Assembly: GCA_905250075.1 (NCBI GenBank)
Contig: CAJNOP010000183.1
Location: 1-64,000 of the forward strand
Direction: 5' to 3'
DNA length: 64,000 nucleotides
Origin: Rotaria sp. Silwood1
Taxonomy: Eukaryota; Rotifera; Eurotatoria; Philodinida; Philodinidae
The notes below the pieces were generated by a model, which was not told the DNA's origin, did not search any database, and saw nothing but the letters and a program-made list of their open reading frames with translations. Positions 46,497 through 59,286 of this stretch are shown piece by piece (the stretch's first letter is position 1; each line of letters begins with the position of its first letter). Position numbers and translations under genes: made by a program.

Positions 46497-49400
46497 ATGC
46501 CGGTAGATTTGAGTGCAGGTAATAATCAAAATAAATAATAATTCAAGTTTAAGCTATATTCATGCTTATATATAGGTTCCATTCCATCAATTTATCGTAA
46601 TTTATTTGAAATGATTAATTTACATGGTATTGATAAATTAACACTTGGTGTATTCGTACCTTTATTTGAATCGAACACATTGACAAAAACAATATTAAAT
46701 CAGGTTTGAGTTTTATAAGAAAAAAAACTAGAATAAAATTCATCTATATCCTTCTTTAGATTTGGAATGCAGTTATAAAGACTGATTCACTTTCTTCACG
46801 TAATGATTTTTATAAATGTTTGGCATTAATGGCACTTGTTCAACAAGGGAAAATTGTTGATGAAAAATTACTTGATAATTATGTAAACCGAGGTATTATA
46901 TAAAATATATAAGTGAGTAAACAAGAAACATGATGATATTTTCTCTTTTAGAATTACCAATTCCAACAATAGAGACTTTAAATGAGTTAGAAGATCGTTT
47001 AATTCGTATACTACGTAGTGAACAAAGAAAAACTACACTCTGTTTTCGTTATGGTGATCTTTGTTCATTAGATACTATTCAAGTTAATGCACCTGAGAGA
47101 AAAGGTAAAAATAATTTATTAAAACAATATACAATTGCGTATGTCTCTCTATCTCAAGGTGTTATTATACGACATTTTGAATATGAAGTAACAAGCATGG
47201 TAAATGTTTTATAATTGTTATTGTTGTTGATATTGTTGTTATGTGTTTTATCGTTCTTTTCTTTTCTTTTCCTATCAGCATTATAAGAACAAGGTTTCAC
47301 GTCGATATAATGACTTTGTTGCTTTGCATGAAATATTATCATTAAAATATCCCTTTCGAATAATACCACAACTTCCACCAAAAAAAGCTGTTAATGGTCT
47401 CTAGTTTCATTTGATTTTTATTAAGTTGCTATATGAAAAATTGATTATTTATATAGTTTTTCTGATTGCTATATTTTAGTGAAAAATAATTCAATAAATT
47501 AAATCAATAGTGTTTGTTTTTAGTTGACAAAGAATTTATTGAAGAACGTCGTCGATCATTAAAACGTTATCTTCAAATTTTATGTCGACATCCGATTATT
47601 TGTGAAACAGAAATTATTAAATTTTTTTTAACTTTTCAAGGAACAGTTCGTACCATATATACATATATATATATATATATGAAACGGAGAATTTCATTTT
47701 GCTTATTTTGAAATATTTATTTAGTCATTTGGTGATAATTTGAAAGCCACATTTAAGAATACACTTGATGAATTCAGTTGTGAACCACCAACATCATTCA
47801 GCTCTATCGATAGAATAGAAGTAACAATGATTTTTTTAAAGCCTATGTTGTTTTTATTTGTCAAATCTTTCTCTAGAGACATGAAGAAGATTCAACTGGT
47901 ATTCGAATGTTTTATACAAGTCAAACACATATATCATTTCTTCATCAGCAATTTTCTCAAATTCGTACTTTTTTAAAAAATATAAATGAACGAAATTTTA
48001 AAACTGCTGATGAATATTTAGCAATTGAAAAAGCTTTACAGTAGGCTTTGTTTTTGTTAGAATTTTAAATAATTGAAATAAATTTGATTTATATAGGTTA
48101 ATAAGTACAGATGCAACACCAATTGAAAGATGGGCTACTGGTCTTAATGATTATTGGCCAACAATACAAGGTGGTCTTGTTGAATTACCTTTTGAAATAA
48201 ATGCTGTTGCAGAACGTATTAATGAAGAATGTAAACATGAAGATGAAGTTATTAATGATCATCTTGATATGTTAATTGAATTACTTCAAGGATATAAAGT
48301 AAAGAAAAACAAATAAAATCTGTTTTAATAAAATTTGATTTTTTATTTCTTTTTCTTTTGTTTCAAAAGGATTTATGTAAACGTTTTGAAGAAGCATTAC
48401 AAGTTGAACAACGAGCTATTCAAAGAGCAACAAATCAAAACAAGCGTTCACTAACAACAAATGATTTATCAGCCAAAGTAAATGTTTTTTTTTATCGATA
48501 TGACAGGAAATAAACATATTTAGAATTATTTCATCAATGGCTATACTTATTGATAGTAAATGTAACACGAAGAACAAATAAGAATGTGTCATAAATTTGC
48601 AGGCATAAAGAAGAAATATTTACACACACACACATGAACACATTGAATACATAGAATTTAAAAAATCAATATTTTAAATGACGATTACATCCTGAGTCAC
48701 AACTAAGACAACCACCAGTGCGAATATTTTGTTATAAAATATTTGCTTATTTATGCGCTACTGAAAGAACAATTAGGTATAATCAAAATTTTTCTCCTTT
48801 TCTGAGTATATGTTAAAATTTTCTTTTTGGACTGAGATTAACAAGTCATCAGTAAATTTTTTGAAAAAAGTTCAACAAATGTATCTGTACAAAGCAAAAT
48901 GGCAGCTTTGACGCAATCTTTAGTCTATGCCTTGAAACAAATTCAACTCAATATTATTATAGAACACTAAATTCTGTGCAAAATGAGATAATACACTAAG
49001 CAAAATCTCATGCACATGTTTCCATTAAAGAACTATTGTCCATTTAGAAAGAAAGGTAGATGAGTATTTTTTGAATATTTTTTGATAGAATCACTATAAA
49101 GGGTTGAGGTTTTTACTGTTGTAAAAAGGAGAAGGAGACGTATCGAACAGTATATTACAAAATAATTTGACCCAGTTTTATCAAGGAATTAAATCGATGT
49201 TTTTGAAAACCAATATACTTTGTAAGGTGGCTGAGGTTAATTTTCAATAATTAGGTAAGCATTTGAATAACTAAATAAAGATCTACAAAACTGTAAAAGG
49301 TTCAGACTTTTTGATTTACTCGTTGAGGAGTTATAGGTATTTCATTTGAAACTCTTAGCCAATTTTTCTATTAATTTCTGTGCAAACAAAAATCACTTTT

Positions 49401-51080
49401 TTTTTTTGCATTTTTCTTATTTTAACAGAAATCAATTTTCTGACATTTTTCCAGCAAATTGATTTCGAAAATTTGAGAAAACATGTTAGAGATATCTATA
49501 ATATACCGCTCTCCATCTCACTTTTATCAAAATTTATTCAAAAATGTACACTCGCCTATCTTTTTTGAAATGGGTAATAGTTTCTATGTGTACGACTAAA
49601 ATATTTGATGATAATTGTACAATTTTACTTTTGAAGAAAAATCTGAATATATATTCAGAAAGAATGAAAAAGTCTAATTCAAACTATTATCCGTTTCAAA
49701 ATAGAAGAGCAGTAGATATTGTTTGAATAACTTGTGATAGAAATACGAGAAAGGCCTGCAATTTTCACCGTTGAAAAGAGGAGATGAAGGCGCAGCGAAT
49801 CATAAATTAGAGAGTTTACTGGCAAGTATGTTGAGAGTTTCTATTGAATTTTTTCAAAAAAATATGTACGTTAGAGCTCAATTGCTACAGTAAATTTTCA
49901 CGAAAATATAGCGAAAAAGTGGAACTTTCGCCTAATGTTATCGAAAAATCAAGTAGAAACCCATATTAAAATACCGTGAACTCTTAAACGTTACAAGTTA
50001 AAAACCTGGGATTTGCACAGTTTTGTAGATCTTTCATTGGCCATTTTGATGCACTCCTAAAAATTGAAAATTTCCTGTGATGACTGAGCGCTGTACATTG
50101 GATTTGCCAAAACCTCGATTAAAAAACACTCAATAAAACTTGCCGGAAAAGTCTGTAATATATGATTCAATGCTTCTTCATCTCCTGTTTCCAACAGTAG
50201 AAACAGCAGGTTCGTATCTGCTTCCTATTGAAAGTTATTAAAAAAAACGTACCCATTGCTCTTCTATTTGAAATGGATAATAATTGCTTTTAACTTCAAT
50301 CAGTTGTCTTTAATTGAAGGAAAAATGAGTAAGTGTTTTTTTTTCCAAGATTTTCTTATCATAGGTTACTGTGTCCTTATTGAAGATACAAAATCTAACA
50401 AATTCTTTATAGAGTTGACAGTAGAATGTCAGTTACAATATTTCTCATATGGCTTAGAATAAAGACAGCTTTGTAAATATGAAATCTTATTTATCAATGA
50501 ACAGTCATGTTAATGTAATCCAATCTTTTTGTGAAGGTTCTTGACAGATGTTTTTTATTGACATAATCAACATTACTTACAAAACAATAAGTGAACATAC
50601 GATTATTAATACTTTATCTTTTTCAATTTAAACTAAATATATATATATATATATATATATGAAATAATCAGAAAGATTATCATTAAATATCTATAATTAG
50701 ATGAATAAATTATTTTGTTCTATTCATTTTTGTTTTTAGAATGATAATAGTCTTAGTTCAATTGAAAAACGTAATAATCATGCACTTAAATGTGTACAAA
50801 ATGAAACACAATTAATCTATGCAAATTTAGAAGCATTTGTTTATATATTAAGTAGTTTAGGAAATATTCAACAAAAAGTTGCATCTGATGTATGTCTTCT
50901 TTTATTTTCTCGTATTTATTTTATTTATAAATATATTTATATATGTTTTATTTTCTTCCACTTCAAAAGCTTCTTAATATTTGGAAATCATTTTCAAATA
51001 AAATCTCTGAACTTGGACAAACATATGTTAATAAATCATCAATACAAAGATCAAATACAATTGGATTAAAAAATAAATAA
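46497..51080 (+). CDS. SNX8: Sorting nexin 8 / Mvp1 family (PX-BAR)
   Basis: Twelve exons: 46497-46518, 46576-46703, 46760-46892, 46952-47199, 47279-47396, 47524-47645, 47725-47820, 47877-48040, 48097-48298, 48370-48477, 50740-50889 and 50970-51080; 533 aa. The N-terminal part has the Mvp1/SNX8 EH-like region ([17 protein letters not shown]...). The PX domain shows [20 protein letters not shown] and [13 protein letters not shown] followed by [16 protein letters not shown], the phosphoinositide-binding core and conserved family sequence. The C-terminal half is BAR-type helical, with [18 protein letters not shown] and [19 protein letters not shown]8 binds PI3P and shapes endosomal tubules for endosome-to-Golgi sorting (family knowledge). 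Intron 10 (48478-50739) is expanded by repeats. Confidence 0.92.
48560..50640. repeat. Nested repeats filling SNX8 intron 10
   Basis: Inverted pairs: AAAGATCTACAAAACTGT at about 49277 with its inverse at 50018-50036; and TTATCCGTTTCAAAATAGAA at about 49687 with TTCTATTTGAAATGGATAAT near 50262. A segment of about 60 bases (pattern TTTTACTGTTG-AAAAGGAGA-GAAG) occurs near 49110, again near 49770 in the same direction, and near 50180 inverted. The intron therefore looks like a composite of foldback elements. (AT)n lies at 50637-50660. Confidence 0.6.
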
Positions 51081-51190
51081 AATGCTTATTTTCTGTTTTA
51101 TTTACTTTTCGATTTTTTTTCATTTAAAAGATACAATAAATAAATAAATATATATATATATCCATGAAAAGATAAATATATGTTCTTCAT

Positions 51191-51466
51191 TCAACCTTCA
51201 GTATGTAATGGTTCATGGATTTTATGTTGTTCTTTAAATAATTCTGTCCAAAGATCACGTAAAACATCAGGTGCTGGAAGTGCTTGTTGTTGTCTTTGAA
51301 ATAAATTTTCATTATTGGTTTTAAATTGTTTAGCACGAAAAAAATTTTCACGTGCTAAACCCATATGTCGTTTAACTATATGTCGTTGATCATTTAAAAT
51401 CATTGTCGATATATGATTGAAAAGGAATATAAATAGAATAAAACAGAAAAAAATCCATCGAGCCAT
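51191..51466 (-). CDS. Small secreted or single-pass membrane peptide
   Basis: Single exon, 91 aa. Residues 4-22 (WIFFCFILFIFLFNHIS) are a strong hydrophobic signal or anchor. The rest is hydrophilic with a KR dibasic site (HIVKR-HMGLAR), then RENFFRAKQF, a Gln-rich patch, and an amphipathic LRDLWTELFKEQHK segment. This layout would fit a secreted peptide precursor processed at KR or a small mitochondrial/ER membrane protein; I cannot choose. The 3' end faces SNX8 with about 110 bp between the stops. No family recognised, but codon use looks like that of other genes here. Confidence 0.5.
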   Translation of the reverse strand: MARWIFFCFILFIFLFNHISTMILNDQRHIVKRHMGLARENFFRAKQFKTNNENLFQRQQQALPAPDVLRDLWTELFKEQHKIHEPLHTEG

Positions 51467-52517
51467 GAGAATATTTTAATCTAAAACAAAACGAGAAGTG
51501 CAAGTCTAAGCTCAACTAAATCGATGATTATATGTAAAGAAATGTTTTTTAAGATGAAAACTTGCTAAGCACGTACATTTCTCTATTTTTTTTTCTCAAT
51601 TTATCTCGTACTTAATAAGCACAGACACAACTTGAGATGAAGATAGAAACGCTAGTTGCTTAGTAGTTATATTTGCTATTGTTCTTATTTTGACTCTATC
51701 TAAATCACGCACATATAAAACTGCGCATGTTCGTTGTTGGCGTATATATATATATAGATAGATATTTGTGTGTGTGTGGGACGATGCTAACAACAAAGCC
51801 AAGGAAATTCAATTTGACAATAGACGACACAAGGGATATTGTATATATTCGTTGTATATGAATAGAGATAGTCGTACTTTCGATTAAAATCTTATTGAAT
51901 GATGACATGCACAATACAATTCAACTTTTGTAATATTAACGTGACATAAAAGGAAATCACTACTATTTTTTTTATCCAAGATTCCATTTGTATGTCATAT
52001 TTCGATACTATACAAATGACAACTGAGATCTAGATAAATCAAATTAATAATCTCAATTGAATTTATTTCAATCTCTTTCTTTTATAATGCAAATTTGATC
52101 ATAAAAGGTGCACATAGTATAGAGCAAGAGATGTTCTATACATCTTTTTCTTTCTCTGTGATAGAATAGGATGATGGTAGAACGGCATCATATCGCAATT
52201 CTCTTCTTTTTCTTTTTTACTTCATTTTCATTCTTTTACATTTTACTTTTATAGTGACGTGAATCGACCCAAACTTTATTGTGTATGTTTGATTCTCTGT
52301 GTCAGCAACATACGGTGCTCGTCACGCATTTTTTACATTCAACAACAGCGCCTAGCACGTAGAAGAAAAGAAAGAAAAAAGGAAAGAAGGGAAGCACACG
52401 ACGCAAGAGCAGTACTGTTGTTCATTGTATTTGAAGGCTCGGAACGAGTGTCTAACATTATAAATCATTTTTCTTCTTTTTTTTTTTAATAAAGAACGGC
52501 AGAGGTCAAATTATCAG
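51467..52517. other. Intergenic region / 5' region of the Rho-like gene
   Basis: AT-rich, with (TA)n near 51745-51760. A GA-rich, CG-containing patch (about 52350-52410) close to the start of the Rho-like gene looks like 5' UTR sequence. The frame at 52259-52489 runs through it and is not considered a gene. Confidence 0.45.
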
Positions 52518-53382
52518 ATGAGCTTTCGACGTTCGTCAACACGAGTTAAACCACCCAAAGCAACAATTAAAATACTTTGTGTTGGTGATGGCTCTATCGG
52601 TATTTCAAATCGTTGTTTTTTTTTTTCCTTTAACTAAAATTTTCTTTTTTTTGCTTTTATCTTTCATATTATTTATAGGAAAAACGTGTTTGTTAACTGT
52701 CTTTGCAACAAGTAAGAGAAAAACAAGAAAAAAATGTTGTTTTTTTTTCTATTAATTAAGTTTTCTAGATGAATTTCCCTCGGCTTATGAACCAACTGTT
52801 TTTGATAATTTTGCTTGTGTGATGAATCGAAATTCAAAAACATGTTATAATCTTGAATTGTTTGATACAGCTGGTCAAGAAGAATGGGAACAACTTCGTC
52901 GAATGATGTATGCCAATACAGACGTATTTTTGGTATGTTATTCATGTATGCAACCATCTTCATTTGATAATGTCGAAAAAAAATGGATGCCTGATGTTCG
53001 TAGTCATGATTCATCAAGTCTTGTCATTCTTGTTGCACTTTGTATTGATCTACGTACAAATAATAATGCAAGTAATTCTCAAACTGATCTTATATCATCA
53101 CCAATGATAACAACACGACAAGGTTCAGAATTAGCTAAACGTTTAAAATGTAATGCATTTATTGAATGTTCATCAGTACTTCGCTTTCATATTCGAGAAG
53201 TATTTGAATGTGCCATAGATGTATTTGAACGTGATTATCAACGATATTCTGATCAATATTGTCATGATTATCGTCAATGTCATACATGGTTATGTTGTCT
53301 TATGTGTTGTTCATCAAAAAAACATAAACAACATAAAACCAAAAATGATAAGTCAGATCAATATTCTTACAATACAGAATGA
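52518..53382 (+). CDS. Atypical Rho-family small GTPase
   Basis: Exons 52518-52599, 52679-52711 and 52769-53382; 242 aa. The P-loop at residues 23-30 is GDGSIGKT (usual GDGAVGKT). Switch I carries YEPTVFDNF with the conserved Thr, and switch II is DTAGQEEWEQLRRMMY. The WxPDVR helix typical of Rho (KKWMPDVRSH) is present. The G4 box, usually (G/N/T)-K-x-D, reads LCIDLR, so the guanine-contacting Lys is Cys. G5 is ECSSV. Instead of a CAAX box, the tail has Cys clusters (TWLCCLMCCSSKK) followed by Lys/His residues, like palmitoylated atypical Rho proteins such as RhoU/RhoV. Rho GTPases control actin and polarity. The weakened G4 suggests altered nucleotide affinity or fast exchange. Convergent with RPA1, whose stop is about 350 bp downstream. 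Confidence 0.8.
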
Positions 53383-53729
53383 ATAGTATATTCATATATA
53401 TGTATGTCCTTAAGCTTTTTGTTATAAATTTGTCCTATTTTTTTCCGGTGGTTGTATGTTTGTTTTTCTTTTTAACAAAAAAAAAACAAAATTGCTTTTT
53501 TTGTTTAATGTATCATGTAATGTGTAGTTTTTTGTTTTTGCTGTCGTCATGTTTTGTCATTCATGTATCAAAAAGAGCAAGAGAAAACAAAATAGCACAA
53601 GACCATGAAAAATACAGAAAAAGAAAAAAGAAATGAGGAGACAAGTTTTTCTAACTATACAATATTTTGAAAACATATTTAACAAAAAAAAAGAGAGAAA
53701 ACTATGTAGTATATAAGAATAATATCTAA

Positions 53730-56700
53730 TCAATTTTGTATAGGTTCCATTTGATTGATTTCATTAATTAATCGTCGTCCATGTGATGGCCAATCCATAT
53801 TATTAATACTCACACATGTAAATCGAATTTTTCGTTCATCCTTAAAAAAAAAACAAATTATATTATTGATTATTTTAAAAAAATTAGATTATTTTCTTTA
53901 CATTATATTGTTCAGCTTTAGCACGAAGTTTAAATATTAATTCACGATTCATTGCTTTTCGTATAATATCATCCATAATACTTTCATTTTGCTTAAATAT
54001 CAAAATAATATAAATGAAAATGTTGTTTTTTTTTTATTAATGAAAATATGTATATTTACATTAAGTTTATGATTTCCAAATTCATCAGAACTAACACCAA
54101 GTAATGCTTCAGCTTCATTTCGAAATATAGTGACCCATTGTGCACCAGTAACATCAGAAATTTCAGCCTAAAATTATATCGAGAAACATAGACTAAAGAT
54201 GATTTTCTGCTCAAAGAGTAGTTGCTTATTTCAAGAGAGCAATCACATCGTTTGACAGAAGCAAACATTATTTTCGTGACTGTGATACTCTTAGTTCATC
54301 ATACTGATTCAAATCTTTGAAAAAAAAACGATCGTCGGCGAAATGTCACTATATAGTCTATGTATTTTCTTGCTCAAAAAGTTGCATTAAAATGAAATTA
54401 ATCTTATCTATTTCACTTTGGTTTAATTTTATTTTTAAATACATACCGAAATCATATAAGCCCATTTAAAATTATTATAAGTTTTATTACATTTTTCACA
54501 TCGATATGTTCCATTATTTTCATCGATAACTTTTTTACTACATTTTTCTTCTGGACACATCTATCATAATGAAAACAATAAAAACAAACTTGAATTCTTT
54601 GTAAATATATGCTTTATTTTTACCATATAAATAGCTGTGTCTTTTTTAATTATTGTTGTTATTGCTTTAACACTAACATAATCGGGTTTATCACCAAGAC
54701 CAAGACCTTCGGCAACAATTTGAGAAAGTGTTTTTATGACCGCTAAAATAATAATAATAATAATAAATCTTCATAATTAAATTTAAAGAAAGAAACAAAC
54801 TTTGTCGATTTCCATTATCAGCGCCTTTTGATAAATCTGGTAAATCAATTGATTTTCCTTCATTATCAAACCAAACACGAAGTTCAACCGTTCGTTGTGT
54901 TTCAGTTGGATCTTGACGAATTAATGTACTATTAATACATGATAGTGTACGACCTAAAAAATCAAATTATTTTTAATTGATTTTTTTTTTCTTCTTGATG
55001 AAATTATTTTGTTGAAAATCTATACCATTAAAATCACCAATTTTTATTCCTTTAAATGCCACAACTGGATGTGAAGAACCATCGAATTCTTCAGCCTAAC
55101 AGAACAAAAAAAAACTAATAGTCACTGAAAAATTGTCAACTATGATTTCTACTTGTTGACCCCATAATGTCACTGAAATTGATGCTTTTTCATCAACCAA
55201 AAGTATATCACGTTTATTAAATTCTTTTTGTGATGCTTTACTAACAATTGTTTGCATGTCAGATGTACTTTTAACAACACCAATAACATCTAAAAGACGA
55301 AAATAAAAAAAAAAAACATAACAATAATATTCATTCTATGATATTTATTTACCACAAATACTATTTGCTGATCGATTTGCTATATCACTAATGGAAATAA
55401 AATTAAATTGTACTTGTGGAATATTTTCTCCTTCACCAGCATCACATGCTTCAATAATTGTATCATGATTAAATGTCATTTCATAATCATTATTTGTATT
55501 ATTATATTGACGATTAGCAGCTTTTAATGATGCTTTAGCAATATAATAAACCTAAATGAGAATGTGTTTTTTTTTTTTGTTCTTTCAAAATATTTATGAT
55601 TGAAACAAATACTTCGCCAATTTCAAGCATAGAATAAAATCTATCACATTCAGCATTGAATCCTGTTGCACGAATTTCACCTGATTGATCAACAAGATCA
55701 CAACTGAATAATTTTCCTGGACCACGTGCATTTTCATATGTTCGAATTTGACCTTTGTTACTTATACGAGCTTTGATAGTCCATCTAAAAATATTGTTTT
55801 TGTTTTTTTAATAACTCAAATTGAAATAATTATTTAAGAACAAAAAAACAAAACAAAACTAACTTATTCATATATGGATTAAGTGTATCTATATTAATAA
55901 TACGTTCTTTATCAATACCATTGGTTCCTTTCGAACCAAGACGATTATCACTATTTGGTTTTTTCCGATCATCTAATGTTGGTAATGCTTTAGAACCTTG
56001 TCGAATGACATTTGTAGCTGAAGGTGCTATGAAAAAGAAATCATTAAATAAAGATTACCCATAAAGGAAAGAATTCGTTCAATAGAGTATATTGACATAA
56101 GAAAAAGTCTAAAAAGATTTCGGGACCAGTAGCATTATCAAACATAGATTAGGTCGGGCGTCTCTTCACCACTAGAACAAAGATATTAACAGTATATTGT
56201 ATGAACCATTTCTCATGATCCTCCTGGCTATGCCACTGTTTGAGTTCACAGCGTACTAGTGAAAGGCTACGATCGCTTTACAAAGAGCCAAAGCTTCCGA
56301 AGAAAAATGAATTGAAGAATTTTCATTTGAAATTTTGTCTACAGATAGATTTAATACTCATTAGATAGTTGTGAAATAAACATATTTTTCTAGAGATAAT
56401 TGGAATATATCGTCTTTCAACAGTAAATGGCTATTTTTATTTAGAAAATCTATCTAGAGACAAAATTTCTAAATCAAAACTCTTCAGTTTGTTTTTCTTC
56501 GGCAAATCTAGCTTTCAGTAAAACGATCATAGCTCTTCACCAGTACGCTACAGTCTCAAACCTTTTTAAAGCTATCAAATGAATCAAAATGGAACTGAAT
56601 ACTTCAAATATTTTATTTTTTCTTTAGAGAACATCGGAATTTTTGTCATTTGTGTCAAAAGCAAAGAGTTTTCATTCAAATCGACGAGAAGAAATGTTTT

Positions 56701-57478
56701 CAATTTCAAAAGATTTTTTTTTTCATAATACCTGCCGCTGTAACAGATGCTTGTGCTTGATTATTATTGGTTGTTTCTAGAAAAATTTTAAATAAAGTTT
56801 GACCTTATTATCTTCTCAATTGAAATTTTATTATTTTACCTAGACGATTTGTACTACTACTACTATTAATAATATCAGTTAATGGTAATGCAACTGGATC
56901 TCCAATTCGTTCACAATCACTTTGAAGTACTTCAATTTCATAAAGCATAAGCATAACTCTATGAAATGCAATTAATTTCTTTTTTTTTTTGTTTTCAATT
57001 TTATTATTAAATTATTTACCGTCCATTTTGTTTATCAATGGAATTTACCATAACACGATCAACACGTATAATAGAATTTTCTTTTAATGAATTTGTTTCA
57101 ATTAATTTATTCATTTGAGTACCAAGCATACATGCTAAAATAAAAATAATTATTTTTCTTGTAAAAATTAATCAAATAATTTCTTACACGAAAATGTACT
57201 CTTGCCATCAGATAACATAAGACGATAACGTTTAGCTGAACCTGATGGATCATCTGTTTTACTTTCAATTGGTTTAATACCCTAAATAGATCAATATTTC
57301 AATCTTACAATTATTATTATAATAAATAATACATACTACAACTTGTAAAGTTGCTTTTTCTGTAGTATCACCACGTATATAACGCTAAGAAAATATTAAG
57401 TAAAAAAAATTAAGTTTTTAATCAAGAAAATAATATATTTACTAATAGAGCACCAGTTGAAAGTCGTTGATTAGCCAT
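53730..57478 (-). CDS. RPA1: Replication protein A 70-kDa DNA-binding subunit
   Basis: Seventeen exons (ends, minus strand): 57478-57443, 57384-57337, 57281-57188, 57134-57020, 56958-56840, 56776-56732, 56026-55864, 55784-55613, 55551-55353, 55289-55153, 55095-55026, 54953-54801, 54742-54624, 54560-54447, 54167-54060, 53991-53902 and 53840-53730. They join in phase to 630 aa, close to the usual length of about 616. In order: N-terminal OB fold (RYRLMLSDGKSTFS), Gln/Thr/Ala-rich linker, DBD-A (NKWTIKARISNKGQIRTYEN), DBD-B, and DBD-C with a complete zinc site CPEEKC...YRCEKC. RPA binds single-stranded DNA in replication, repair and recombination as a heterotrimer in the nucleus. The intron between 56026 and 56732 is expanded by a hairpin element. 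Confidence 0.95.
56228..56565. repeat. Foldback element in RPA1 intron 6
   Basis: Left arm about 56228-56345, right arm about 56445-56565. Shared inverted blocks include TTTGAG...AGCGTACT(A/G)GTGAA, CCGAAGAAAAA, TGAAGA(A/G)TTTT and AAATTTTGTCT(A/C)(C/T)AGATAGATTT. The spacer is about 100 bp. No open frame; a MITE-like hairpin of about 340 bp. Confidence 0.75.
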
Positions 57479-59286
57479 TGTAGATTAATCTAAAAATAAT
57501 TTCATAAGATTCTTATTTGAAAGAAAGTAAAAATAACTGCAATTGTGTATTCAGTGATGATAGACTTATTTCAGAGAAAGAAAGAAAGATGTATAGACAA
57601 AACATGAATAGAAAATTAATATGATGAACTGATATACAATAAAATCGACATGTGACAATATCATTCATTATTCGAGAAAAGAAATCTATTCTATCGATAT
57701 TTTCTACAGAAGAGAATATGAAAGAATAACAACATTTTGAAAAAGAAAATTTTATAAAAGAAAAACAATCATGAAGAAAAGTATGAAATGTATTAAGAAC
57801 GATCCATATAATCGACAATAGTCTTTATAATGATATACTGTCAGAAAGATTTCTTTCTTTCAATTCTTCGAAAATGCACTTCTTACAAGCGACATCTTTA
57901 TAAAATCTTGAAGCTAATAAATAAATTCAATATACTTTTGCATAATATAGGTCAGACCTAAAAAAATGAATATAATTATCATACGTTTATTACAGATATC
58001 AACTTATTTTTGTCGTCCTGTCAAGAATCACTTGATAGAATGGATCACAAGTCAATCTTTTTTTCAGTCTAAAACACATATTTACAGAAAACTGTTCCTA
58101 ATCGGAACTGTCTCATTCGATTTTTAACGATGTTTAGAATCTTTTTTCTATATTTAACTGTCGTATAGTATCCATTGGTTCGAAATCGTGAATTAAGCCC
58201 ATAGATGAAATGAAATCATGCTAACAAAATATAAGTCATCTAGGATCTAACAGCATAGTATCATATGATCATGTTCTTTTTAGTACATTGAATAAAACGA
58301 AACTTTACTTAAGATGATCATCTTATTGTATGTGTAAAATTAGGTAGTAACGAATTCAAGAAATAATATTAGAAATGTTTACTTCCTTCATTAAAGATTT
58401 CTCCATTAGTTATCGATTCCTTCTTCAAATAGACGTCAAGAAACTGGTTTTTTTTCCAACTATTCTAGTTCTCTTATCGATACTTGCACTTCAGCAATGA
58501 AATGATGTATATGAATGCACAGAACGATATTTGTTTGATAATTAGATCAATTCAACAGTATTGATGTTTTTAATGAAAAAATAAATTCAACAGCAAGTAA
58601 ATCAACTATTTATTCTATCAAATGTTCATAGTTATGATTCTGATGATGGCTAAATAAATCTCAAATAAACACTTCATAATATCATGAAGATCAATAAGAC
58701 GAATGTTCTTACATTGAGAACAATTATTTAAACTATTGAATAGCTGGTTTTTAATAAGCTGTCAAATCTTATAAATACCTATGAAAATTTTTAAATAACA
58801 CATTTTTAAATTAAAAAAAATTATTTTAAATGACGTCCGTGCGAATTGAAATAGATTCACTTCGAAGTTTTCTTCTATGTTGACAATGCAAGAAAAACTT
58901 GTCGTCTGTTGATCCACAATTTGATACACTTGTTTAAATTATATGTATATCTATCCATTTCAATTCTTTTGATTTATTTCAAGATCTGAAAAAATCTTGA
59001 AAGGTTTCAATCCAATTTAAAAGAACCTATAGCCTCAATACAAATGAAAATAAACTTAGTTATACTTGGTGAAAGAAATACATCTTGAAAATAATTCCAG
59101 TAAAAGAAGAGTTCAAACTATGAATATTGTGAACTATATATTTGAGGGGTTTATTTCGTATTTTTCTTGAATTATATAAACAGTTGCATGACAACATGTT
59201 TTTAGAACATATAAGTTGAGAAAAAAAAAACGACAAGTTTAGTTGATTGATTCGATAGTTTTGGATTCTATTGCTCAACTTCTCGT
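57479..59286. other. Intergenic region
   Basis: Between RPA1 and the PL14-like gene. AT-rich. Frames at 57513-57818 and 59060-59278 (both minus) lack any recognisable feature. The RPA1 promoter and 5' UTR should lie at its left end. Confidence 0.4.

Noticed and set aside
52259-52489. 76-codon frame upstream of the Rho-like gene
   Set aside because: Lies in the probable 5' UTR and runs through purine-rich low-complexity sequence.
52673-53017. 114-codon minus-strand frame
   Set aside because: Antisense to Rho exon 3, whose motifs are clear on the plus strand.
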